A stretch of DNA of 5,232 nucleotides, from positions 1 to 5,232 of the forward strand of contig JBBRMQ010000272.1 in the NCBI GenBank assembly GCA_038230775.1, given 5' to 3'. The translations under genes were made by a program, and so were the position numbers. Within the stretch, counting starts at the first letter, position 1. The number at the start of each line of letters is the position of its first letter. Below are positions 1 through 5,232 of the stretch, piece after piece. The notes under the pieces were generated by a model. The model was not told the origin of the DNA. It did no database searches and was given only the letters and a program-made list of their open reading frames with translations. The stretch is from JBBRMQ01 sp038230775 (GTDB lineage: Bacteria > Acidobacteriota > Thermoanaerobaculia > Gp7-AA8).

Positions 1-1037
1 TCACCTACGTGCCGAACGCGAATTACAACGGCCTCGCGTCGTTCACCTACCAAGTCTGCGACAACGGCACCACCGCCGGCGCCGCCGATCCGCGCTGCGC
101 GACCGCAACGGTCAACATGACCATCACGCCGGTCAACGACGCGCCGGTCCTTTCAGGTGTGCCGTCCAACACGACGACGCCTGAGCTCACCGCGTTCACG
201 TTCACGGCAACGGCGACGGATGCCGACGGCGACACCCTCACATACTCACTCATCGGCGCGCCCGCCGGCGCTTCGATCCATCCAGCAACGGGGGTCTTCT
301 CGTGGACGCCAGCCGAGGCCCAGGGCGGCTTCGGTCCGTCCTCGTTCAAGGTTCGAGTCTCGGATGGAACCGCGAACGTCGATGCCAACATCACGATCAA
401 CGTGACGGAAGTCAACGCTGCACCGGTCATCGGCGCCGTCGCGAACCAGACGGTGTCGCTTGGCAACGCGCTGACATTCACCGCCACGGCGGCCGATTCT
501 GACCTGCCCGTGCAGACGCTGACATTCGGCCTTTCGGGCGCACCAGCCGGCGCATCGATCAATCCGTCGACGGGCGCATTCTCCTGGACGCCGACCGGCG
601 CACAGGCTGGAATCACGTTCAACTTCGCGGTCACCGTCAGCGACGGAGTCGCCTCGGCATCGACACCCGTTTTGATCTCCGTCATCGACGATGCGGCCCC
701 GATGATCTCGGCCCTCACGCTCAGCCTTACGCAACTCTGGCCGCCGAACCATCAGATGGTCGACATCACCGTGAACTACACGGCGACCGATCTGAGCACC
801 ACGTCTCCGGCCTGCACTCTCCACGTCACGAGCAACGAGCCCATCAACGGTACCGGCGACGGCGACACCGCTCCGGACTGGGATCTCATCGACGGCCACC
901 ACCTCCGTCTCCGCGCCGAACGCGCGGGCGGCGGCAGCGGTCGCATCTACACGATCGGCGCGGATTGCGCCGACCGCTTCGGCAACCTCGCACACAGCGG
1001 GACGGTCACTGTGACCGTGCCGAAGAGCCAGAAGTAA
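1..1037 (+). CDS. C-terminal part of a secreted multi-domain Ig/cadherin-like repeat protein (5' end outside window)
   Basis: The open frame runs in from the left edge; its first full codon is at base 3, and the GTG at 9 is internal rather than a start. Residues are counted from base 9. Residues 1-46 end a cadherin-like repeat (PNANYNG, then VNDAP). Residues about 47-139 and 140-230 are two He_PIG-like Ig modules, each with a GAPAGASI.P.TG.FSWTP core and a VSDG strand. Residues about 231-342 form a C-terminal domain with LWPPNH, TSNEPINGTGDGDTAPDW and LRAER motifs, a type often found at the ends of large secreted proteins of environmental bacteria. Such proteins are usually extracellular and serve in adhesion or as spacers next to catalytic domains. 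No LPXTG, transmembrane anchor or obvious sorting domain follows. The function of the missing N-terminal part is unknown. GC-rich third positions and the continuous repeat homology make the reading frame secure. Confidence 0.9.
   Translation, partial: TYVPNANYNGLASFTYQVCDNGTTAGAADPRCATATVNMTITPVNDAPVLSGVPSNTTTPELTAFTFTATATDADGDTLTYSLIGAPAGASIHPATGVFSWTPAEAQGGFGPSSFKVRVSDGTANVDANITINVTEVNAAPVIGAVANQTVSLGNALTFTATAADSDLPVQTLTFGLSGAPAGASINPSTGAFSWTPTGAQAGITFNFAVTVSDGVASASTPVLISVIDDAAPMISALTLSLTQLWPPNHQMVDITVNYTATDLSTTSPACTLHVTSNEPINGTGDGDTAPDWDLIDGHHLRLRAERAGGGSGRIYTIGADCADRFGNLAHSGTVTVTVPKSQK
255..592 (+). repeat. Two diverged DNA copies of the He_PIG-like module core (255-310 and 537-592)
   Basis: The 56-base stretches 255-310 and 537-592 align without gaps at about 45 of 56 positions by hand. 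Both encode GAPAGASI.P.TG.FSWTP, and they lie 282 bases (94 codons) apart. The spacing equals one domain, so this is an in-frame domain duplication. The similarity is still visible in DNA, which suggests fairly recent duplication or strong conservation of the core strands. Confidence 0.75.
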
Positions 1038-1047
1038 CTTCACTTTC

Positions 1048-1078
1048 GCCGGGCGGCGTGCACACCGCGCCGCCCGGC
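1048..1078 (+). terminator. GC hairpin after the surface-protein gene, likely transcription terminator
   Basis: A perfect 11-bp stem, GCCGGGCGGCG (1048-1058) and CGCCGCCCGGC (1068-1078), encloses a 9-base loop. It starts 10 bases after the TAA. A pyrimidine-rich but interrupted stretch, TGTATCTTTCCTT, follows at 1079-1091. This fits an intrinsic terminator with an imperfect U tract. The next start codon is only 14 bases past the stem, so the hairpin could also affect initiation of the small downstream gene. Confidence 0.65.
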
Positions 1079-1092
1079 TGTATCTTTCCTTC

Positions 1093-1347
1093 ATGCTCGA
1101 CGACGAGTGGGTCGTCACCGGACCCCATCAATTCATCGACTGCTGGTGCGGTCATTCCGAGGCGTCGGCGCTGGACGGGAGGACGCTGAACGTCGAATTC
1201 GATCGCGTCCACCGCTGGATCACCCTCGGCTGCGACGAGGACTGCGCGATGCAGAGCCGCATGCACGGCCACGTGCACATCCACTGTCCCGAGTGCGCGG
1301 AGCGCCGCGCCGGCGAGACTTGCTGCACACCCTCCGGATTGGCTTAA
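1093..1347 (+). CDS. Small Cys/His-rich hypothetical protein (84 aa), putative metal binder
   Basis: This is a complete 84-codon frame whose third codon positions are strongly G/C, as in its neighbours, which supports real coding. I do not recognise the family. The protein has 8 cysteines and 7 histidines: CWCGH at residues 17-21, CDEDC at 47-51, HGHVHIHCPEC at 58-68 and a CC pair at 77-78. Paired Cys-x(1-3)-Cys motifs plus alternating His suggest zinc or other metal coordination, or disulfides; this is inference. There is no signal peptide or membrane segment, so it is probably cytoplasmic. ATG at 1093 is the only good start in frame. No Shine-Dalgarno sequence is visible, and a terminator-like hairpin lies just upstream, so how it is expressed is unclear. 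The TonB receptor gene starts 48 bases after its stop. Confidence 0.65.
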   Translation: MLDDEWVVTGPHQFIDCWCGHSEASALDGRTLNVEFDRVHRWITLGCDEDCAMQSRMHGHVHIHCPECAERRAGETCCTPSGLA

Positions 1348-1385
1348 ACTGAAACGTCCCGCAGTCGCCAGACACAAGAACTTGC

Positions 1386-1389
1386 GAGG
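1386..1389 (+). promoter_or_regulatory. Ribosome binding site of the TonB receptor gene
   Basis: GAGG lies 6 bases before the ATG at 1396. This spacing supports that start, which also places a signal peptide at the very N-terminus of the protein. Confidence 0.6.
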
Positions 1390-1395
1390 TTTCTG

Positions 1396-3471
1396 ATGAC
1401 GGTTCGTTTTCGAGTCGCTTCCCTGCTTCTGCTTTGCCTGTCGCTGCCGCTCGCCGGCCAGGACAAGAAAATCGGCCAGGTCACCCTCTTCGGCGAAGAG
1501 CAGCTGAAGGTCGAAGCGGCCACGAAGACCGAGATCCCGATCTCCAAAGCGCCAGGCGCGGTCACGGTGATCACCGCCAAACAGATCCAGGAGACAGGGG
1601 CGCGGACGATCGCGGACGTTCTCCGCCTGGTCGCCGGCGTCAACGTGCGGTGGAACCCGATGACGCCGACGATCGACATCCGCGGCTTCGGCGAGAATCC
1701 GTTCAGCAGCCGGATCCTGCTGCTCATCGACGGGATGCCTCACAACTCGCCCGACACCGGCGGATTTCCCCTCAGTCCGAGCTTCGACTTTTTCCCCATC
1801 CAGAACATCAAGCGCATCGAAGTCGTGAAGGGGCCGGGGTCATCGCTCTACGGCGAGAACGCGTACTGGGGCGTCATCAACCTCGTGACTCTCTCCGGCG
1901 AAGACCTCGCCGGCGGCAACCTGCAGCTCTTCGGCGGAAGCCGCTCCACAGGCTCCGCGACCGCGCAGTACGGCCAGCGATTCACCAGCGGCTCGATCAT
2001 CGGATCGATCAAACTTCTGCAGAGCATCTTTCCGCAGCAGTTCTGGATCGATGACCGCTCGAAGTTTCGCGCGAGCGATGTCTTCATCAAGGGCACGCAC
2101 AAAGATTTTCAGATCGAGGCGTATCGACACGACGATCGCATGAACGGGTTCGCGGAAGTGTTCCCACCGCAGGTCGGCCTGCCGCCGACGGCAGGCTTTC
2201 GTTCGGCGCACGACCTCAAGCAGTCGATGGACAGCGTGTCGGTCAAGTACAACCACGCTCCGCAAGGCGCGCCGCTCACCTACAGCGCGGACTTCGGATA
2301 CGAGCATCGCTATGGCATGCACTGCGCCGGCTGCCACGCCGCACAGCAGAAGCCGGATTTCGGCGGCCCCGAGAATCATGGCTACCAGGCCATCGGCGAC
2401 TTCCGTCTGGGTCTGCACATGATCCCGGGACACGACGGGCTGATCGGGCTCGAAGCGCGTCGCATGGATCGCGCCGATCACAAGCACGAGCTTGCGCCGT
2501 TCGCCCAGGCGGCCAGCGGCTACGACAAAGTCGCCCTCTACGCACAGGACCAGTTCGACATCGTGCGCAACGTTCTACGCGCCGTTGCCGGCATCCGCTA
2601 CGACGGCAAGACGAAGCTCTTCGATGCGAAGACCTCGCCGCGACTGTCGCTGGTTTACACGCCGAATGACCGGCTCGTCGTTCGCGGCGGCTACAGCACG
2701 GCATTCCGCTTTCCGAACTTCAGCGAGCTCTTTCAGGCCAGTTGGTTCTTTACCGTCTCGTCCGATCGCGGCATCTTCCCTTCGTTCCCCTTCTCGGTCT
2801 TCAAGCCGAACGGAGACGTGCGTCCCGAGGAGATCAAGACGTTCGACGTCGGCAGCGAGTATCAGATCTCGCCGAACGTCTCGCTCAAGGCCGATCTCTA
2901 TCGTGCACGCGTCAGCAAGTTCATCGTGATCACGCAGCACTTCAATCCAGCGCCGGCGCCCGCCACGATCGGTTGGGAGAACCATCCCGCGCAGGCCAAC
3001 GTCACCGGCGGCGAGTTGGAGATGCGGGCAAATTTCAGCCGCGGCATCACCGGATTCGCCAACTGGGCGCATCAGTCGGAGTCGCAGGTGGGAAGCGGTG
3101 TGGACTCCAGCGGTCTGCCGCTCCAATTCGTCTACGCGCCGAAGGACAAGTTCAATCTCGGCATCTACGGGCGTCCGCTCGAGAACGTGAACGGTGCGCT
3201 CGAGCTTTCGTGGCGCGGGAAATATCGCGCACCGTCGGCCTGGGAATTCATCCGCAATGGGCAAGCGCAGCCGTTCGCGAATCCGCTTCCCGGATACGCG
3301 CTGGTCAATGCCCGCGTGAATTACGACCTGCCGTTCCGCACGGGCCGGCCGTTGCGCCTCAGTCTCTTTGGCAACAACCTGCTCGACAAGCGCCCGGAAG
3401 AGACGATCGTCGGCTCGCAGAACAAGCTCGCCGGGCGGGAGTTCTTCGCGCAGGTCGAGGTACACTTTTGA
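1396..3471 (+). CDS. TonB-dependent outer-membrane receptor (691 aa)
   Basis: This is a full-length gated 22-strand-type porin, which takes up a scarce ligand across the outer membrane using TonB-ExbBD energy. Residues 1-21 are a signal peptide (VRFRVASLLLLCLSLPLAG) with cleavage probably near G21. A possible TonB box is QVTLF at 28-32, a weak match. The plug spans about 50-165: APGAVTVIT (52-60), IDIRGFG (93-99), IDGMP (111-115), KRIEVVKGPGSSLYG (139-153) and GVINLVT (159-165). The barrel follows, with YSTAFRFPNFSELF at 433-446 and the late motif LFGNNLLDKRPEE at 657-669. It ends in aromatic F691, as expected for BAM-assisted insertion. Length is typical of the family. The layout is closest to BtuB/FepA-like receptors; the substrate cannot be read from sequence. 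An oddity is C310-A-G-C313-H314, a CxxCH motif containing the only cysteines of the mature protein. A start at 1396 is favoured by GAGG and the signal peptide. Confidence 0.95.
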   Translation: MTVRFRVASLLLLCLSLPLAGQDKKIGQVTLFGEEQLKVEAATKTEIPISKAPGAVTVITAKQIQETGARTIADVLRLVAGVNVRWNPMTPTIDIRGFGENPFSSRILLLIDGMPHNSPDTGGFPLSPSFDFFPIQNIKRIEVVKGPGSSLYGENAYWGVINLVTLSGEDLAGGNLQLFGGSRSTGSATAQYGQRFTSGSIIGSIKLLQSIFPQQFWIDDRSKFRASDVFIKGTHKDFQIEAYRHDDRMNGFAEVFPPQVGLPPTAGFRSAHDLKQSMDSVSVKYNHAPQGAPLTYSADFGYEHRYGMHCAGCHAAQQKPDFGGPENHGYQAIGDFRLGLHMIPGHDGLIGLEARRMDRADHKHELAPFAQAASGYDKVALYAQDQFDIVRNVLRAVAGIRYDGKTKLFDAKTSPRLSLVYTPNDRLVVRGGYSTAFRFPNFSELFQASWFFTVSSDRGIFPSFPFSVFKPNGDVRPEEIKTFDVGSEYQISPNVSLKADLYRARVSKFIVITQHFNPAPAPATIGWENHPAQANVTGGELEMRANFSRGITGFANWAHQSESQVGSGVDSSGLPLQFVYAPKDKFNLGIYGRPLENVNGALELSWRGKYRAPSAWEFIRNGQAQPFANPLPGYALVNARVNYDLPFRTGRPLRLSLFGNNLLDKRPEETIVGSQNKLAGREFFAQVEVHF

Positions 3472-3492
3472 ACCTGCGCGGCTGCGCCACGC

Positions 3493-3520
3493 GTTGTCGG
3501 TTCTCGGTTCTCGGTTGTCC
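3493..3520 (+). repeat. Four tandem 7-base repeats, GTTGTCG type
   Basis: Four consecutive heptamers are GTTGTCG (3493), GTTCTCG (3500), GTTCTCG (3507) and GTTGTCC (3514). Complementary heptamers reappear as GGACAAC at 3541 and 3548, and CTGACAA at 3760 and 3767. The units are too short and have no spacers, so this is not a CRISPR array. Confidence 0.75.
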
Positions 3521-3571
3521 CCACCGCCCGGGGTGGGCGCGGACAACGGACAACAACCGACCACTGACAAC
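3493..3571 (+). other. Large imperfect palindrome/hairpin 1 after the receptor gene
   Basis: Arm 3493-3520 pairs with arm 3541-3571 at about 23 of 28 positions with a 3-base gap. The innermost stem, GTTGTCC/GGACAAC, is perfect. The loop region folds again: CCCACC (3520-3525) with GGTGGG (3532-3537), or alternatively CGCCC with GGGCG. In RNA this would be a long hairpin starting 21 bases after the receptor stop. It has no U tract, so it is not a standard intrinsic terminator, though it could protect or end the receptor mRNA. Confidence 0.6.
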
Positions 3572-3591
3572 CGATTGGTGAACTCGATGCG

Positions 3592-3714
3592 CGGGTGTGG
3601 AAAGCACAGCGCTCGAGGGATTCAAAGACTACACACCTTTCCCGAGGAAAGGCTGGAAACGGTAACACTGCCGAACAAGGGCAGTCAAGGCGTTCATTCC
3701 CAGCTAAATGCGCC
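3592..3714 (+). ncRNA. Candidate structured RNA core between the two palindromes (family unknown)
   Basis: Several helices can form in series on the + strand. GGTGTG (3594-3599) can pair with CACACC (3632-3637). CCTTTCC (3636-3642) pairs with GGAAAGG (3646-3652) around a CGA loop, sharing two bases with and so competing with the first. ACTGCC (3667-3672) pairs with GGCAGT (3680-3685) around GAACAAG. GGCG..CATT (3689-3698) pairs with AATG-CGCC (3707-3714). The unpaired joints are A-rich (GGAAACGGTAACA), as in many structured RNAs. The region precedes folD, but I could not match it to ZTP, THF, TPP, c-di-GMP or RNase P RNA consensus features. It is an observation of foldability; no covariation evidence is available here. 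Confidence 0.3.
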
Positions 3715-3725
3715 GCGAACTCAGC

Positions 3726-3771
3726 GTCGGTTGTCGGTTACGAGATTCTCCACCGACCGCTGACAACTGAC
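3726..3771 (+). other. Palindrome/hairpin 2 upstream of folD
   Basis: GTCGGTTGTCGG (3726-3737) faces CTGACAACTGAC (3760-3771). All 12 positions pair in RNA if two G-U wobbles are allowed, with a 22-base loop. The wobbles occur only in the + strand transcript; the opposite strand would have two A-C mismatches. This hints that the + strand RNA is the folded form. Confidence 0.55.
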
Positions 3772-3798
3772 AACGCGCGGCGCAGCCGCGCACGTTGT
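3770..3798 (+). other. GC hairpin just upstream of the folD start
   Basis: GCGCGGC (3775-3781) and GCCGCGC (3785-3791) form a perfect 7-bp stem with a GCA loop. ACAAC (3770-3774) with GTTGT (3794-3798) can extend it past a two-base bulge. It ends 15 bases before the folD GTG and has no T tract. It uses the same bases as the right terminal arm of the element, so local and long-range pairing would be mutually exclusive. Confidence 0.55.
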
Positions 3799-3813
3799 GG
3801 TACAAGCCCGCGC

Positions 3814-4647
3814 GTGCCGGCAAACATCATCGATGGCAAGGCCGTCGCGGCTGGCGTGGAGACCGAAATCCGCGCGGCCCTGGAAAAACTCCCGTACCGC
3901 CCGGGCCTCGTCGCCGTCCGCGTGGGAAACGACCCCGCCTCGGAGGTTTACGTCCGCAACAAGGCGAAGAAGGCGCGCGAGCTCGGCCTTCGCGGCGACG
4001 AACGGATCTTTCCCGATACGCTGTCCGAGGCCGATCTCCTGGACGAAGTCGAACGTCTGAATCGCGATGGCGAGGTCGATGGCATCCTCGTTCAACTCCC
4101 GTTGCCGAAGCAGATCGACCCGCGCCGGGTGATCGACGCGATCGATCCTGCGAAAGACGTGGACGGCTTCCACCCCACCAACGTCGGTCTCCTTCACCTC
4201 GGACGTCCCGTTCTCGTTCCCTGCACGCCGGCCGGCGTGATTCGACTGATCGAGTCGACAGGGCAAACGATCGAAGGAAAGCGGGCGGTGGTGGTAGGCC
4301 GCAGCGACATCGTCGGCAAGCCGGTGGCCGCTCTCCTGCTTCAGCGGAACGCGACGGTCACCATCGCTCACTCGCGTACCCCGGATCTCGCGCGACTCAC
4401 GGCCGAGGCGGACGTCCTGATCGCGGCGGTCGGGCGGGCGCGCATGATCGGCTCCGTCAAGGCCGGCGCGATCGTGATCGATGTCGGCATCAACCGCGTC
4501 GACGGCAAGCTGATCGGAGACGTCGACTTCGACAAGGCCAAAGAAGTCGCCGGCTGGATCACTCCCGTACCTGGCGGAGTGGGGCCAATGACGATCGCGA
4601 TGCTGATGCGGAACACGGTCATCGCGGCCGGGGAGCGGCGGCGGTGA
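3814..4647 (+). CDS. folD: Bifunctional methylenetetrahydrofolate dehydrogenase / methenyltetrahydrofolate cyclohydrolase FolD
   Basis: FolD oxidises 5,10-methylene-THF to methenyl-THF with NADP and hydrolyses it to 10-formyl-THF, supplying cytoplasmic one-carbon units for purines and formyl-Met-tRNA. The 277-residue product matches the family's usual 280-300. IIDGKAVA (5-12) is the typical N-terminus. VGNDPASEVYVRNKAKKA (37-54) holds the catalytic Y46-x3-K50 pair. DGILVQLPLP (89-98) carries the active-site Gln Q94, and KDVDGFHPTN (114-123) the conserved Asp D117. CTPAGV (137-142) and the Rossmann segment VVVGRSDIVGKPVA (159-172) follow; the latter has D165 where Asn is common. PVPGGVGPMT (251-260) closes the protein. 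GTG at 3814 is chosen because it puts IIDGK at residue 5. The frame stays open upstream to 3595, but that part is repeat DNA without FolD similarity. No clear Shine-Dalgarno sequence precedes the start. Its stop overlaps coaE by four bases. Confidence 0.96.
   Translation: MPANIIDGKAVAAGVETEIRAALEKLPYRPGLVAVRVGNDPASEVYVRNKAKKARELGLRGDERIFPDTLSEADLLDEVERLNRDGEVDGILVQLPLPKQIDPRRVIDAIDPAKDVDGFHPTNVGLLHLGRPVLVPCTPAGVIRLIESTGQTIEGKRAVVVGRSDIVGKPVAALLLQRNATVTIAHSRTPDLARLTAEADVLIAAVGRARMIGSVKAGAIVIDVGINRVDGKLIGDVDFDKAKEVAGWITPVPGGVGPMTIAMLMRNTVIAAGERRR
4630..4635 (+). promoter_or_regulatory. Ribosome binding site of coaE inside the end of folD
   Basis: GGGGAG lies 8 bases before the GTG at 4644, within the last codons of folD. 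It supports this start and translational coupling of the two genes. Confidence 0.5.
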
Positions 4648-5228
4648 TTCTGAAGGTCGGACTCACCGGCGGCATCGCGACGGGCAAGTCGACGGTCGCG
4701 CGAACGCTCGCGGGGCTGGGCTGCGTCACGATCGATGCCGATGCGGTCGTCGCGCGCCTCTATCGTCCGGGCCAGGCCGGCCACGAAGCGCTCGTCCGCC
4801 GATACGGCCGGGAGATTCTGCGTCCCGACGGAGAAATCAATCGCCCGGCACTGGCGGATATCGCCTTCGCCAGCAGCGAATCGACCAGGGAGCTCAACGC
4901 GCTCATCCATCCGCTCGTCATCGAGGAAGAGCATCGCGTGATCGCGGCGGAGACGCGACGCTTTCCCGATCGCGATCGCCTGGTGGTGATCGAGGCGACG
5001 CTTCTCCTCGAGTCGGGCGGAAAGCAGCGCTACGACAGGATCGTCGTCGTCGACAGCGAACCGGCGCTCCAGGTCGAACGCGGAGTTGGCCGCGGCATGG
5101 CGCGGACGGACGTGGAGCGCCGCATCGCGCAGCAGATGCCTCGACAGGAGCGGCTGGCTCTCGCCGACTACGTCATCAAAAACGACGGAGACGCGCGCGA
5201 ACTCGAGGTGGAAACGCACGAGGTGTAG
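4644..5228 (+). CDS. coaE: Dephospho-CoA kinase CoaE
   Basis: CoaE phosphorylates the 3'-hydroxyl of dephospho-CoA with ATP, the final step of coenzyme A synthesis, in the cytoplasm. The 194-residue product starts VILKVGLTGGIATGKST, with a Walker A loop GGIATGKS at 9-16. D31-A-D33 is the conserved acidic pair after the second strand. LNALIHP (84-90) belongs to the substrate-binding domain, EATLLLESG (117-125) corresponds to the usual PLLFE-type strand, and RRIAQQMP (159-166) followed by ADYVIKNDGD (174-183) is the typical C-terminal signature. The GTG at 4644 overlaps the folD TGA as GTGA, with GGGGAG upstream, so the pair is probably translationally coupled. The C-terminus is slightly short: TAG falls at the site where relatives commonly continue with a short final helix (often Leu-Trp or a similar aromatic). 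The fold core is complete, so the enzyme is probably active. Confidence 0.95.
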   Translation: MILKVGLTGGIATGKSTVARTLAGLGCVTIDADAVVARLYRPGQAGHEALVRRYGREILRPDGEINRPALADIAFASSESTRELNALIHPLVIEEEHRVIAAETRRFPDRDRLVVIEATLLLESGGKQRYDRIVVVDSEPALQVERGVGRGMARTDVERRIAQQMPRQERLALADYVIKNDGDARELEVETHEV

Positions 5229-5232
5229 GCGA

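Larger units (their letters stand above)
3475..3792. repeat. Palindrome-bounded intergenic element with 24-bp inverted terminal repeats
   Basis: The 342-base gap between the receptor stop (3471) and folD (3814) is almost filled by this element. Its left end (3475-3498, TGCGCGGCTGCGCC...) is the reverse complement of its right end (3769-3792) at 23 of 24 bases. The similarity fades over a further 16 bases inward (about 10 of 16). Internal order is GTTGTC-type repeats, GACAAC-type repeats, a roughly 150-base core, then again GTTGTC-type and GACAAC-type repeats. No clear target-site duplication flanks it, and no transposase is encoded. A dispersed REP/BIME- or MITE-like element is the most natural reading. 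A terminator or leader-RNA role is also possible. Confidence 0.65.

Noticed and set aside
246..1118. Long open frame on the minus strand (290 codons), with others at 47-718, 2575-3570 and 4368-5219
   Set aside because: They lie opposite well-supported genes, have Arg/Ala-rich low-information products, and match no family motifs. They are shadow frames of GC-rich coding DNA.
1320..1350. Possible promoter TTGCTG ... TAAACT before the receptor gene
   Set aside because: The -35 match is weak, the spacing is 19 bases, and it overlaps the end of the upstream gene. This is too little to call.
1396..1458. Lipoprotein signal at C14 of the TonB receptor
   Set aside because: LLLC does not fit the lipobox (no Gly/Ala/Ser before Cys), and the hydrophobic stretch continues past the cysteine to a signal peptidase I-like site.
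3493..3573. CRISPR array
   Set aside because: The repeats are 7 bases, contiguous, imperfect and inverted in two arms, with no spacers and no cas genes.
3604..3640. Resemblance of CACAGCGC...CAAAGACTACAC to c-di-GMP-I riboswitch or group I intron P7 sequences
   Set aside because: The gap between the two pieces is too short for the required helices, there is no GAAA tetraloop or receptor pair, and the 3' conserved strand is missing.
3643..3690. GAGGAAAG and GGTAA-hairpin-CAAGG, similar to pieces of RNase P RNA
   Set aside because: The region is far too short for RNase P RNA and lacks the downstream ACAGAACCCGGCTTA-type strand needed to form P4.
3595..3813. In-frame upstream extension of folD by 73 codons from a GTG at 3595
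   Set aside because: The extension has no FolD similarity, consists of palindromic and hairpin DNA, and FolD proteins normally start just before the IIDGK motif. The lack of stops is unremarkable in GC-rich DNA.
3795..5228. Long plus-strand frame covering folD and joining coaE
   Set aside because: Its first 280 residues are an Arg-rich frameshift reading of folD. Only the part after 4644 is real, and that is coaE.

Overview
The window is GC-rich, Gram-negative-type bacterial DNA. It holds an outer-membrane TonB-dependent receptor, a secreted protein built from Ig/cadherin-like repeats, and a folD-coaE gene pair. The mix of a PPNH-type C-terminal domain, He_PIG-like repeats and a TonB receptor in GC-rich DNA would suit Acidobacteriota or a neighbouring phylum. 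That placement is inference; no marker gene in the window settles it. All genes read on the + strand.

Layout. (1) Bases 1-1037 are the 3' part of a large secreted protein with a cadherin-like tail, two He_PIG-like repeats and a C-terminal LWPPNH domain. A strong GC hairpin at 1048-1078 follows its stop. (2) Bases 1093-1347 encode an 84-residue Cys/His-rich protein of no recognised family. (3) Bases 1396-3471 encode a complete TonB-dependent outer-membrane receptor whose only mature cysteines sit in a CxxCH motif in the barrel region. (4) Bases 3472-3813 are a 342-base gene-free interval with unusual organisation. A 24-bp inverted repeat (23/24 matched) bounds it. Inside are heptamer GTTGTC/GACAAC repeats forming two palindromes, and between these lies a core that can fold into several consecutive hairpins. 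(5) Bases 3814-4647 are folD and 4644-5228 are coaE, overlapping by four bases as GTGA.

How the genes relate. folD (one-carbon/folate metabolism) and coaE (last step of coenzyme A synthesis) look like a translationally coupled housekeeping pair. The small Cys/His protein and the receptor lie 48 bases apart on the same strand and may be co-transcribed. A shared role in binding or importing a metal or metal complex is possible but unproven. The surface protein is probably an independent unit ended by the hairpin.

The least explained part is the palindrome-bounded interval between the receptor and folD. It could be a dispersed non-coding repeat element (REP/BIME- or MITE-like), a structured leader RNA of the folD operon, or an element carrying such an RNA. 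I matched it to no riboswitch or RNA family from memory.
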